DNA from: Oasisia sp. SBJ-2009
Taxonomy: Eukaryota > Annelida > Polychaeta > Sabellida > Siboglinidae
Direction: 5' to 3'
NCBI GenBank assembly: GCA_964017155.1
Contig: OZ024864.1
Span: 30,831,334 to 30,895,333 of the forward strand
DNA length: 64,000 nucleotides
Shown here: one piece after another, positions 22,415 through 33,241 of the stretch
How the letters are laid out: each line of letters begins with the position of its first letter
Position numbering within the stretch: position 1 is the stretch's first letter
Position numbers and translations under genes: made by a program
Notes under the pieces: generated by a model
Database searches by the model: none
The model's input: only the letters and a program-made list of their open reading frames with translations
What the model was told of the DNA's origin: nothing

Positions 22415-23410
22415 AAGACGGGAGACTCCCCCGGGAGAGACGGGACAATCGGGAGAGTCGGTGGCAGAAGAGTAGAGACGGGAGAGACGGAAGACGGCTC
22501 AGAAAATGTCGTAGATTACTTCCGTGTATCTACTACCCTGTTGTTGACGGGACCCCCCTCCGACACAACCATTCTGCGCGAGTCGGGAGAGAAGGAAGCG
22601 TCTGACCAATGTCAATCAGTGTCGATGTACTTATCCTCCTTCCTGTCGTCTGCGTGTGGAGCATGACATGGATCAACGCTGAATCATCGCAACGGCCGAA
22701 CACAGCAATCACGGCGCTAGACGATGGCGAGAATGTCTTCCCAAATATTAGCAGCCTGCTGCAGATGCCGGCCGCTGTCGATCTCAACCGCATAAGCCGA
22801 CCTAGCATCGGTTCCCCCAAACGCCGTGGTATGGCAGCACCTTCTAGCCTCTCACACTCGTCTGGCGTGAATGCTCTGCCAACGTTACCGCCAGGGCGGC
22901 CTTACCCCCTGAATAGGGAATAGACGCTGATTGGTTGTCAGACCGAATTTAAACTAACAAATTAAATAAGGTTAAATAAAGGTACCATTTTATGAGATAA
23001 TAGTATCTATATTATAACACAATTATTCAAAAGTAGACTTTTAACGAAACATGTCGCTATAAGTCTAAATAAGACGGGTATCCGAGACGGGGAACGTGGG
23101 AAAGACGGGAAAAACGGGAAAGACAGAGGATACATGAGAGACGGGGGAAAGGGGAAGACGGGAAAGGTGAAAAACTCGAAGAGACGGAGGATACTGACGA
23201 GAACGAAGAGACGCGGGAGACAAGGAAACTGGAAGATAGGAATTACTGGATACATTGAAGCGACTTGAGAGACGGAATAGAGGAGTAAAACCGGGTAACG
23301 GAAGAGACCGGACAGACGAGAGAGACTTGACATATGGTAGAGACGATAGAAAGAAAGAGGAGACAGAGACAGACAGCCAGAGACAGACAGACAGACAGAT
23401 AAAGAGAACA
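22415..23410. repeat. Polypurine blocks around an unassigned CpG-rich segment
   Basis: 22,415-22,500 and 23,075-23,410 are GGGAGAGACG-type polypurine repeats like those at 20,690-21,160, the second ending in (GACA)n near 23,370-23,400. Between them, 22,501-22,920 is CpG-richer and open in more than one frame on both strands. I could not match it to a known protein. Confidence 0.6.
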
Positions 23411-23807
23411 CCAACAACAACAATGGTTACTGTTGTTGTTGCTGATGAGGCACAAATCCACTCAAGCAGATAAAACGAAGACGTCTCTCTATAACACTTA
23501 CCGATTGTGTACGCAATTATATGGTCCACTTTTCAGCATAGCAATTGAAACATGACACTCACTCATACATTGACCTACCGAGGCGTGGCATTTTGTTCTT
23601 ATTCGGGCAACTGGCGCCGACTCCAACACACACGCCTTACTCAATGTCACAGCTATTTCCAGAACACCCTAGCACATGAACGATTATAATTATTGTTCGT
23701 CGTGTTCCAATCTGACGTGAATGGTTCTGCGTGTGCGTGCGTGATGCGCGTGCGTGTTGGAGAGTCTGGAATGTGTGAGTGTGTGCATGTGTTTCTGCGC
23801 TTGTAAA
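23411..23807. other. No gene; short (CAA)n and TG-rich runs
   Basis: A short (CAA)n/(GTT)n pair lies at 23,410-23,440, and TG/GCGT-rich DNA at 23,720-23,800. Nothing else was recognised. Confidence 0.5.
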
Positions 23808-24451
23808 GGCCCTGTCACACTATAAGAGAAACGTATTAGTTGCGTATGAACATTCATAAAATAATTTTCGTATGCGCAAGAAGCCCTTGAAAATGCAGAA
23901 TTGTGCATATACTTACCGTATTTAACCTACGAGTAGCGTATGGCCAGCGAATGTCAGGAAATGTTAGCCTTTGGGCAGCGTAGGGCCTACTCTCGGTATG
24001 TCAGCGTGTGACGCTGGGTAAACGCTTGCCAGACGCCAATCATACGCTAGTTGTACGTTTATTACGTTAGTCAATCGTCAGGCATACGCCAAGATGTCTA
24101 TATACGTTGCATATACGTCAGACATACGTTAGAGGTACGTTACTCGTGCGCTATCAATGCGCTATCAATACGCTCGCTATACGGTACACCTTCATGCCAG
24201 CGTATGTCAGCGTACGACCAGCGTATTCGACCTAGGAGTCACGTACCTCTAGTGTACCTCTAAACCACACGTCGGAGTACGCATAACATTTTAAACATGC
24301 TTAAAAATAATTGTCTTCTTCTCCGTATGCCACCGTGCTTCAAACGTATACAAGTAATACAACCTATCCCTAACGTACTCCTAGCGTATGTCAGTGTACA
24401 CCAGCGTATGAGTGATATTTTTCATACGATACGCTACAGTGTGACAGGGTC
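23808..24451. mobile_element. 644-bp MITE with CCCTGTCACACT ends and ACGTATG-rich interior
   Basis: The left end is GGCCCTGTCACACTATAAG and the right end is AGTGTGACAGGGTC, an inverted match. Subterminal regions hold many CGTATG/CATACG words in both orientations across the element, for example CGTATGTCAGCGT near 24,200. No transposase is present. The family is recognisable by its CCCTGTCACACT terminus. A target duplication was not clear. Confidence 0.8.
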
Positions 24452-25344
24452 ATAAGTCGCACACACAAAGCTGAACTACAGTACGCTTTTCCCAGTCCAG
24501 ACGTCCATGTTACGAAAGAATTGCATAACCGTTTAAACAAACACAGCTCTTAAACAGCTTTTAACGGGTTAACATCATTCAGGCGAATTACCACCCGCGG
24601 CTTAACATTATATATTATATCAGCATATCACGTGTGTGTTTCGTAGAAAAACCTAACGAAAATGACGTTGGATAATTTAAGTGCTTTTATTGAAAACAAC
24701 AGTGGATAATTATAAACGCCACCTGTGCGTCACTCATAAAAGGTTTACTTCGTCCTTGTTTACCGTTGCGTTGCGTCACACCCGTGTTGTATGGTAAATT
24801 AGGTCATTCATAAGTGCATGTAACGCCAATGGCAATGCAGAAACGAGTCGTGAGCAGGTGTCGTAACGCGATGAGATGTTGTCTAGTTTCTCAATTGAAA
24901 CGTATCTCGGCGATGTTTAGCCAAACAGAGAACGAAAAACTGCAACCTACGCATTACGGGGGCATTTCTAGTTCTAAGAAAAACTAGTTTGTTAACTGTA
25001 AAATGTACTGTAATCTAACATCTTTCCCGTGTGTATGCGTGCCGTGGTTTCAGCATAACTTGGCGTATACCGTGTTGTTGAAGTGTAATGATTTATCGCG
25101 AAAATCGGGTTTGTGTGACGAGCCTGAATAACAAAACCAGTGTAAATAAACACATTACGAATAACATCATCACAATCATCATCTTAGGGCGGACGTAGCA
25201 TCGACGACTTCAAATGATACTGATTTGTTGTGTCTCGAGTGATTTCACGAGAATATAATGATCAGATTTTTAATGCACCACCTCTAAATGTAAAGATTAG
25301 GCTAAACGTTGCGCACGCGCGCGTGCGTGCATATCCGCTAGAAT
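24452..25344. other. No feature recognised
   Basis: Mixed-composition DNA with scattered CpGs. No coding frame, RNA gene or repeat can be supported. Confidence 0.5.
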
Positions 25345-25490
25345 TATGTATGTGTGCGTGCGTGCGTGCGTGCGTGCGTATGCTTGTATGTGTATGCGTG
25401 TGATTGGGAGAGTGTTTGTGCGAGCGTGTGTGTGCATGCATATATGTATCCGTGCGTGTGTGCGTGTGATTGGGAGTGTGCATGCGTATG
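25345..25490. repeat. (TGCG)n/(TG)n compound microsatellite
   Basis: Imperfect TGCG and TG repeats. A further (CACG)n run lies at 25,803-25,872. Long open frames here are repeat artefacts. Confidence 0.9.
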
Positions 25491-26322
25491 AACATAATAA
25501 TGCGTTGTCATCGCTGTGTACATTGACACGTAGGTCAGACGTGACGACAGGACTCAGTGCACCTCCACCTGTCCTGGTCTTCCGCCCGCCACTTCCCCCA
25601 CCACCACAGGTGTATGTTCTTAAGATATTCCTCCACATTTCCCTCCCCAAGCTACACGTGGAAGTAAAGCAACTTATCTCATCGCCAAACAACACTTAGC
25701 AGCCTTATTTTCCCAACTCCGCTTTGTTCCAGCCACGACGTAACCTTGTTTAGACCCCGTGGAACGGCAACTGCATTTTAGGCCCGGCGACAGTGTCTAA
25801 TTAAACAGGCACGCACGCACGCACGCACACACACACAAACGCCCACACAAACGCACGCACGCACACACAACAACAATAACACAATGCACAACGAGATTAA
25901 CGCTTTGTCGAAGAGTCGTTTCGTATTTTTCAAAGTCTACCATATATTTCATTCGGCTCAGGACAAATGTTGATAAACCATCGACACGTCCACTCACGTG
26001 GTTTGGTTCACTGCGCGTGCGTATATTGACGGAGTCGCTGGGTCCGGATCAATGACCGCCTGTCAACGAGTTGTACGTGTGACATCATCGTGGTACTATA
26101 GTCTCGGAGCCGACACTCGCTGTGTTTAGCTTAAGGCGGTTGTTCTTCGGCCTACTCCACTCCTGGGGCACGGGAGCGCAGTGGGTGAAACGCGCTTTCT
26201 CAAATAACGACCAGTGTTTGAAGCTTCTCGTTGTTCTTTCTAGCTAGAGCAATTTCGTTTACCCAGTACTGCCTAAATTCACTCATTTGTACGCATGCGC
26301 ACATGGCAGTTGTGTGTATGCG

Positions 26323-26369
26323 AATATATATATATATATAATATATATATAAAATATATATATATTATA

Positions 26370-26419
<50 letters not shown>

Positions 26420-26420
26420 A
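26323..26420. repeat. (TA)n followed by (AC)n microsatellite
   Basis: ATATAT runs at 26,325-26,370 pass into a pure AC run at 26,371-26,418. Confidence 0.95.
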
Positions 26421-26467
26421 CTGCACACATATGCATGACTGAAACATATTCGCGTAGTGCGTGCGTA

Positions 26468-26578
26468 GTAGCTGAACGTCGTAGATTGTGTGAATTTATC
26501 CAAGGTACGACACGGCAAATAATCAAACTTGGACTCTCTCGATGCCTTAATCACCGCGCCACCGCGCATCACAGGTAA
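26468..26578 (-). mobile_element. tRNA-derived SINE head of a second family (minus strand)
   Basis: Reading from 26,578 downwards gives GATGCGCGGTGGCGCGGTGA then TTAAGGCATCGAGAGAGTCC, an A-box-like tRNA head with a decayed B-box (GTTTGATTATT), followed by CGTACCTTGGATAAATTCAC. The TACCTTGGGCAA-like phrase after the head is typical of several invertebrate SINEs. Only the head region is present. Confidence 0.5.
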
Positions 26579-27090
26579 GTGTTAAGTTTATATTGAGCTC
26601 GAATACTGCGCTATATAAGAGCTTACCTTTCTATAGATTTTCTACATTAAATTTGTATCGACTCAATTGGAGATTAGTATGAGATTAGTGTGGCCTACTT
26701 ACATGTGTATCAATGAGATATAAATATCCGTGACGTACGTACGCCGTAACCTCACTCGAGTCCAACGATGTTGTTTTGATATTATTTAAGCCGATACAAC
26801 AACATCCGGAAGCATCTCCCACAAAAACGTGCGACACGCGAAATTCCGGCTCATTTGCGAGTAACAATCAACCGCGCCGGCCGTCACGCTAGACCGGTCG
26901 TGTGAAACCTGCGAAAACACAGGCGCACCTTTCTTGACTTGAACGAGCGAGACGCCAGGGCATGTTTGCGGAGTAACAAACAACCGTGTATAGTGTCTAG
27001 TGTAGCAGAGACGGCGTAGCCATAAATAACGAAGCTGTATAGACGCGCTGAGTACGCGCGTCGAACACCAGACGTCGTTACGTTATACGT

Positions 27091-27120
27091 TATAAAGCAG
27101 ACGACCGACTCAATTCGGCA
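27091..27120 (+). promoter_or_regulatory. Candidate TATA core promoter
   Basis: TATAAAG at 27,091-27,097 is followed about 29 bp downstream by a CA dinucleotide (27,119-27,120) suited as an initiator. The surrounding 26.7-29.4 kb is CpG-rich compared with its AT-rich surroundings. It stands about 310 bp before a candidate first coding exon. This is only a motif match. Confidence 0.25.
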
Positions 27121-27427
27121 CCGGCGTCTTCAGTTGACGCGTACTGTCGTAGGGAGCATAGATACATTGACCGCGACGCTCTGCCGCTTTCCCCGACGAC
27201 AGCACACGAACGTACGTACGATTGCGATAAGCAGGTCGTGCCTGACTGGCTGGCGGACCGACCCGACCTTGCGCCCGCTGTGTTTACTCTGTGTGAGCCT
27301 CACACGGCACGAATCTATTGATCAGACGAGTGCCGCAGTGTTCGCGTTGGCGCCCGAAGATGCGCTGCGGCAGACGACACTGACAAAGCGAGCAACTCCG
27401 CGGACAAACTCACGCCAGCGGGCCCAC

Positions 27428-27548
27428 ATGCGGCTCCCAAACATGTCCGGATCCCCTCGCATCGCCAAGTGGCACCAGTCGTTGAAGACACGGGCGGCTG
27501 CGATCAGCCTGCCCCATATCAAACACAACGGCCATCATAGACACGAAG
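27428..27548 (+). CDS. Candidate alternative first exon (possibly of PPP2R2)
   Basis: An ATG at 27,428 (another in frame at 27,443) opens MRLPNMSGSPRIAKWHQS and continues to HNGHHRHE, ending at a good donor GAAG|GTAAGA in phase 1. Vertebrate B55 genes use several distant first exons that end in Glu plus one base and splice in phase 1 to the exon starting A-D-I-I-S. Here the join to the exon at 52,206 would give [15 protein letters not shown] in frame. The distance (24.7 kb) is plausible for such an exon. It could equally be the first exon of another gene, or chance in CpG-rich DNA. Confidence 0.3.
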
Positions 27549-27607
27549 GTAAGACAGGCGACAGACTCGATGTGTCAAACCGCTACCGTAGAACTAACTA
27601 TACGTCA

Positions 27608-27626
27608 AGGCGGGGGGGGGGGGGGG
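27608..27626. repeat. Poly-G run
   Basis: A run of well over a dozen consecutive G on the plus strand just after the candidate exon donor. Its length may be unreliable in an assembly. Confidence 0.9.
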
Positions 27627-27990
27627 GTGACTGTTGATGTTAAATCATGAGGCTAGGTCAAGGCGTTCTGCTACGCCCCATTATAACTACCACTGGGATT
27701 TTGAGACACAACCTAGTTATAATAAGACTTATATGTCGTTGACCTTAGGTGTGATTTATAATATATAAATGTTTACAACTGCGTGTCAGTCTATAGACCA
27801 TAGTCTACACACACGCGTCCATAAATTGTAGCGCACACGTACATGTATTTACGTGATATCGTAAAGTTTACTAACATATATAAATTATAATAATGATTAT
27901 ATCTCCAAACCACCCACACCAAGGAAACATTTCACTAGGCCTACTAACATGTCATCAAATACGCCGTCGTAAAAATGCGCGTTACGCTTC

Positions 27991-27992
<2 letters not shown>

Positions 27993-28027
<35 letters not shown>

Positions 28028-28035
28028 ATGCGTGT
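27993..28035. repeat. (TGCG)n microsatellite
   Basis: About ten TGCG units. The CpG-rich DNA at 28,036-28,560 that follows shows no supported gene. Confidence 0.95.
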
Positions 28036-28619
28036 CATGGTTGCATATATTTACCAAACACCTAGTCACGCGTGGTCAAGTTTCGGGTCAGTGTCACGCA
28101 CGCGTTGTTGTGAGTTGGGTCGGCATGCCCTCCGAGGGACCGCCTAGAACCACGACGCTGTTGGCCGCAGGCGCGCACGCAATTATTTTCGAAAACTACT
28201 CGACTTTTTTACAAAACCACTTCACCGCGAGTGCTCGATTAGATAAGACACTCGTGTGTGGCGCGATGTGGCTGCCGGAGACGCTGATTGACACTGACCC
28301 AACGCGCGCAGTTTCCTCTGTCGACACACGCGGACAATGGCCAGCTATGGCTGACCGGGTTTGGCCGAGACCGTAGTGCAGGGACTAGAGACTGCGACGG
28401 ACGGAATGCACCGGTGACCGACTGAGCGCGTGTACAGCCGACTGATCGTATCGGGCCATTGGGCGTCGTCTGGTAGTTGGGCCAGTAGCGGGCCACTGGG
28501 AGGCCACCGACAGACATGATTGGAAAGATAATCGCTTGCCGAATTAATGACTGAAACACAAATAGTTGTTACGTACGTACTACGTACATAGGCCTACTTA
28601 CGTATACCGAAAGGACTGT

Positions 28620-28841
28620 GCACGTGCACCAATGCACGTTGCGCATGTGCATGACATATGACCCATGCACATACGCGTGCGCTCATACACACACGCATAT
28701 GCATACACCCTCACACATGCATGCATACACACACAGTGATACACAAACACACATTTACGTACACACGCATACACGCACGCACGCGCGCACGCGCGCACGC
28801 ACGCACGCACACAAACACACGCAAACTCTCACACGCGCACT

Positions 28842-28890
<49 letters not shown>

Positions 28891-28912
28891 ACACACACAC
28901 ACACACACATAA
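28620..28912. repeat. Compound (CA)n/(CACG)n microsatellite
   Basis: CA, CACG and CGCG-rich repeat of about 290 bp, nearly pure CA at 28,855-28,908. Confidence 0.95.
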
Positions 28913-28972
28913 AGTATATGACCTGCTACGTATTAGATGCCACGTGAATCACGGTATGTTATGTATCTGGAC
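28913..28972. repeat. 60-bp inverted repeat, left arm
   Basis: Inverted match to 30,012-30,072, sharing CGTATTAGATGCCA and GTGAATCACGGTATGTTATG. Each arm abuts a CA/TG-type microsatellite, so the mirror symmetry continues roughly into those repeats. Confidence 0.85.
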
Positions 28973-29409
28973 GTTGACGGTGACTTTGGTGACGCGATGT
29001 TTGCGCCAGAGCCAGACGGCCGCCAGTACCCGTCAAACCGACAACAACAACAACAACAACTCGAGACCTCTCCGCGAGTTAGTCCCCGTCTTATCTCCGT
29101 CTCTCGTCGCGCTAAACTAATATCGAAAATTAATTCGTCGTGCAAAGTCCCCTTATCGGCTTCTGGCGTGGCAATCGTAATCGTTGTCCGTCATCGTGTC
29201 ACTGCGAGTTCCGGCTAGACTGGTTCTGCCTTCCCCTTGCCGTTGTCCGTCGTCCACTCGGGGGAGTGCTCACATCATCAATATCATCAATACACTCGGT
29301 CGTATCGATTTGTCGAAAGGTGGATTTATCGTAGGATTCGTCGTTCAGTCGTCGGTGTTTCGGAGCGGGCGTGGGAGGGGTTAGGTTTATTACCTAGCCA
29401 CCAGTCGTA

Positions 29410-29664
29410 CTAGGCCAGTGATTAGAGTTTCGGACTATCGAACTCGGGTTCGAATCCTGTGCTGTCGTGTCAAACCTTGGGCAAGTTCGTTCACTCCACA
29501 TTCACTCAGATGTATGCAAGATTATCGGGCTAATGACAGTGGTGGATATATGTATATGAATAGTCTTCATGCGTTGTGTGTGTGTGTGCGGCCGAATGCT
29601 TCCCGGAGAAGTTGAGATGCTGTTCGATCGAACATGTCTGCCATGGAATAACGCACTCATGAGG

Positions 29665-29668
<4 letters not shown>
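29410..29668 (+). mobile_element. tRNA-derived SINE (plus strand)
   Basis: Same family as 21,804-22,128. The B-box GGTTCGAATCC is at 29,448, with CCTTGGGCAAGTTCGTTCAC, GACAGTGGTGGATAT and GCTTCCCGGAGAAGTTGAGA in the body. The 3' tail is replaced by a long (TA)n run. Confidence 0.8.
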
Positions 29669-29740
<72 letters not shown>

Positions 29741-29776
29741 TATATATTATATATATAATTATATATATATATATAA

Positions 29777-29810
<34 letters not shown>

Positions 29811-29840
29811 ATTATATATATATAATTATATATATATCGA
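29669..29840. repeat. (TA)n microsatellite
   Basis: About 170 bp of TA with a few TAATTA interruptions. It was probably seeded by the AT-rich tail of the adjacent SINE. Confidence 0.97.
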
Positions 29841-30011
29841 AGTCGAACTGTTGCGTGGGTCTGGGAATAACAGGACGAGACCCAAAAATGGGCTAAAGTA
29901 TAGCTGATTCAACGAACCTGCGTACAGTGTACGGCGAGGGATGACGGCCAGACGCTAGGCAGCCGACCGCCACAGGTAGCTCACGGGGAGGGAATGTGTC
30001 CTACACTGGAC

Positions 30012-30072
30012 CTACAGACATAACATACCGTGATTCACATGGCATCTAATACGCAGCAGGGCAAATACTTTG
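30012..30072. repeat. 60-bp inverted repeat, right arm
   Basis: Partner of 28,913-28,972 (see there). The stretch 29,841-30,011 between the TA run and this arm has no recognised content. Confidence 0.85.
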
Positions 30073-30360
30073 TGTTTGTTTGTTTGTTTGTGCGTGCGTG
30101 CGTGCGTGTGTGTATGTGTGTGTGTGTGCGCGCTCGCGTGTGTGCGTACGTACGTACGTATGTACATATGTATGTATGTACATATGTATGTATGTTTATA
30201 TGTTTATATGTAAGTGCGTACGCACGTCCACACGTAGTACGTACGTATGAATGAATATGTATGTATACATGTGTTTGAATGCGTGCACACATACACACAT
30301 ATATACACACCGTACACACATGCACGCACGTGGGCGCTATCGCGCAAGCACACACGCAAG
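30073..30360. repeat. Compound (TTTG)/(TGCG)/(TACG) microsatellite
   Basis: TTTG, TGCG, TG, TACG and TATG runs followed by ACAC-rich DNA. Many open frames here are artefacts. Confidence 0.9.
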
Positions 30361-31203
30361 CACCAACGTTAGTAAATAATCCGAGATCAATTTCGATTTA
30401 TCTGATGGTATACAAGCGTTAATTATTATTATTGTGTGAGTTACATCTCCACTCTTCAACAAACGCAGTACAGCCCTGGGGTTAATAGTGAAATTGGAAA
30501 TGTTCCAGCGAAATACACGCTACAAGTGACGTGTTCGTGGGTAAATCATTTGACCCGCCAAGCTAAGTCGGAACTGTCTTGTCCACTACCGACGCTCGTT
30601 ACGTACGATTCGCGAAACAACAATAAAAATGGGGAAACTGTTGGCAGACGACGATGCAGATTGACACAGCCCGACTGAGCAAGCGTCTGTTCAGTCGACA
30701 TGAACCAAATGGAATTGACAATGTTTCGTTGAACAAACGTTAGAACTACACGCCGATATGGATTAAGCAAACATTGACACTGCTTGATTGAACACGTGTT
30801 TAGTGAGCGCGTGTGTCGTTCGTGTGGTCGTTCTCATGATGGTCGGAAACAATAGTTTTTTTTATCTGAAACAATGGTTTTGTGTTTAGAGTTAGTACAG
30901 TGTGCATTCAGCCGTGGTACAACGAACATAGGGTGATAGGTGTCACCGTTACGATACGTTGTCTGTTGTCCTCCGTTCCTAAATTGGCGCTTCTTGAAGG
31001 GAGTGAATCACCACTCGGTAACCGGAAGACCCCGTAGAAAAACGTAACTGTAAAAGCTTTCTTCGGTGGTTTTTGCTAAAAATATCGTCAGCTGATAAAT
31101 CAAAGGCCGAGGTCTGATGATGTGAATAGGCTATAGGAAGTGGCCCCTGGACCGCAGCACTTCGGAGGAAATGCACTTGTAATGCTCTAAAGTTACGTAT
31201 TAT
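30361..31203. other. No feature recognised
   Basis: Unique-looking DNA without a supported gene. Confidence 0.5.
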
Positions 31204-31312
31204 AACACACATACACACTTGCATGAACACATACCAACATACACACACACGCACGCACGCACGCATCCACACACGCACACGCACGCACACACACACACAC
31301 ACACACACACAA
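31204..31312. repeat. (AC)n/(ACGC)n microsatellite
   Basis: Imperfect AC and ACGC repeats of about 110 bp. Confidence 0.95.
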
Positions 31313-33156
31313 AGGGAGCGACGAACTTTAGCGGCGATTGCGATTATCGTGACGATGAAAGTGATCCTCATCGATACGATCTCGACACGACATTTACTAC
31401 GGCTCCTTTCAAGACGTACACGTGGTCACGACTTCGTGTGGTCGCGTGTGGGATACGCCACAAAAACCGCCACGAAACTGCGTAATTATAGCCCATTATT
31501 TCTTTTCAACTAACACCCCGATAATATTACATTGACTGATGCTCCCCACACGCCCCGGCTGACAATGACAAGATGTCCGATAACTTCCACAATAACCGAC
31601 CCGGTTATTGGGTGTAGCTCAGCCGAATAATCGGTTTTTGTTCTGATTCGGGTACGTTTCGGCGACACCAGATACGAATGTTAATCAGGAACACAAGCCA
31701 TTGAATAGCGGGTGTATTTTTGGTAACGCAGTCTCCGCGGAGGTAGGCCCTATCACGTGACGATTTCATGCGTGACGTGTAAAGGTGAATCCGAGTCCAA
31801 CAAGGGTATCAGTGACACTGTAGGGCAGGAAGTTCCACACGAATGCAGGCCTACGTTAAACAATCGCCCACTGTGGACATATATAGCCACACCACTAACA
31901 CCAGTTCGATCAAATCTCCACCACGTCACCCGTTGCCTAGCAACATGTCCGTCAAACCATCAAAATGGATGCCGAGTACATCACAAGATGATATAATCAT
32001 AGACTAATTCATTATTAGCGCTATGGTCCAGTCGCTGTTTCCTATATATACACTCATTTCATTAGACCTTTGGTCTCAGATCTTCCAACTGGCTATATAT
32101 TTAACTATACGACGGCTGTTTTAAGTTATCCGTTGATGCGTTTTGTGTGTTCTTTTGTTCTACGGGGACTGTCTGATATCCGGAGGAACTGTGTCGTTTT
32201 TCGGACTCTTCGACCAACACACGTAGGAACAGATTTTAACGACAACATAATGATATGATAACGTCTACAGGCCTGTATAGGTTGTAACACGGGTACATCT
32301 ACCAGAGGACATGAAATATACGATAGTCTTTCATCATTCATCATTTGCTTGCACAGAATTGCCATATGTTTGTTCACAAAGGAAAACACATTGAGCAAAA
32401 GCTTGAACAAAGCATTCGACGGAACAGCCAAGAGCTAAACATGAAAACATTTGGCATCTATTTTGAATGTTTGACGGACTTTGTTGCTAGGCAACGACCA
32501 CTAGGTAATGAGATGGCTAACTCAATTGTCACGCTGAATCACCAAGTCTGCATGTTATGTAGATTGGTTTTCGGTAAACATAAGCCACAATTAGGCAACT
32601 TTGACCTCTAGTTAGTTTTCCAAATTTGAATGGCCAACCAACGATGTCTGATTACGCAGTTTGATTTAAACATTACGACTGGTTAACGGAATACCTTTTT
32701 GAACACTTATATAGAGAGTCTATTCAAAAAAGGAAGACGTCAGATTCAAAACTGCGGCTATGTTTCGAGAGGTTGCGCTAAGAAAATCTCTGTTTTGCTT
32801 GCATAACGGCATATGGAATTTCAGCGATTCAAAGAGCCATTAGCGTTTTTGTGTGTGCATATGTTCAGACATAATATTATAGTGATTTTCTATAGGGGTA
32901 CGTCATTAGTTCTTTAACTTACGAGGCAAATGACGTCGTTTTGAATGATGTCATTTAGATACGCGAGAACCTAGAAGGAAAGAAAAAACTAACGAGTTTA
33001 CGGTTATTGACTACACGGCCAAGATTGAGTCAGAATCCCTTATTGTGAAAATTCACTCAACCATAGTACGTTAACGGAAAAAAAAACATTACCGCCATTA
33101 AAATGGGCAATTTCACTTACAGCCGAAACTTCATTACAACGTCGTTTGATCTAGAT
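31313..33156. other. No feature recognised
   Basis: Mixed DNA with a few short frames. None has protein-like character or convincing splice sites. Confidence 0.5.
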
Positions 33157-33241
33157 AAGTCGTACGTACAAGCTGTGCTCGTTATCGAGATAGGCGTAAG
33201 TCGTACGTACAGGCTGTGCTCGTTATCGAGAGAGGCGTAAG
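33157..33241. repeat. 41-bp tandem duplication
   Basis: Two nearly identical units starting AAGTCGTACGTACA and ending GAGAGGCG/GATAGGCG, differing at only a few positions. It is a young local duplication. Confidence 0.9.

Noticed and set aside
22533..22923. Overlapping frames of 95 and 104 codons on opposite strands
   Set aside because: CpG-rich segment with few stops. Neither strand shows a motif I can name, and splice or start context is weak. Left as unassigned.
28937..29218. Frame with a short poly-Gln run (93 codons)
   Set aside because: Starts inside the 60-bp inverted repeat and depends on a (CAA)n run. No splice signals or family match.
25262..31513. Many open frames rich in His-Thr, Cys-Val-Arg or Tyr-Ile
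   Set aside because: Products of CA/TG, TGCG and TA microsatellites, open on both strands at once.
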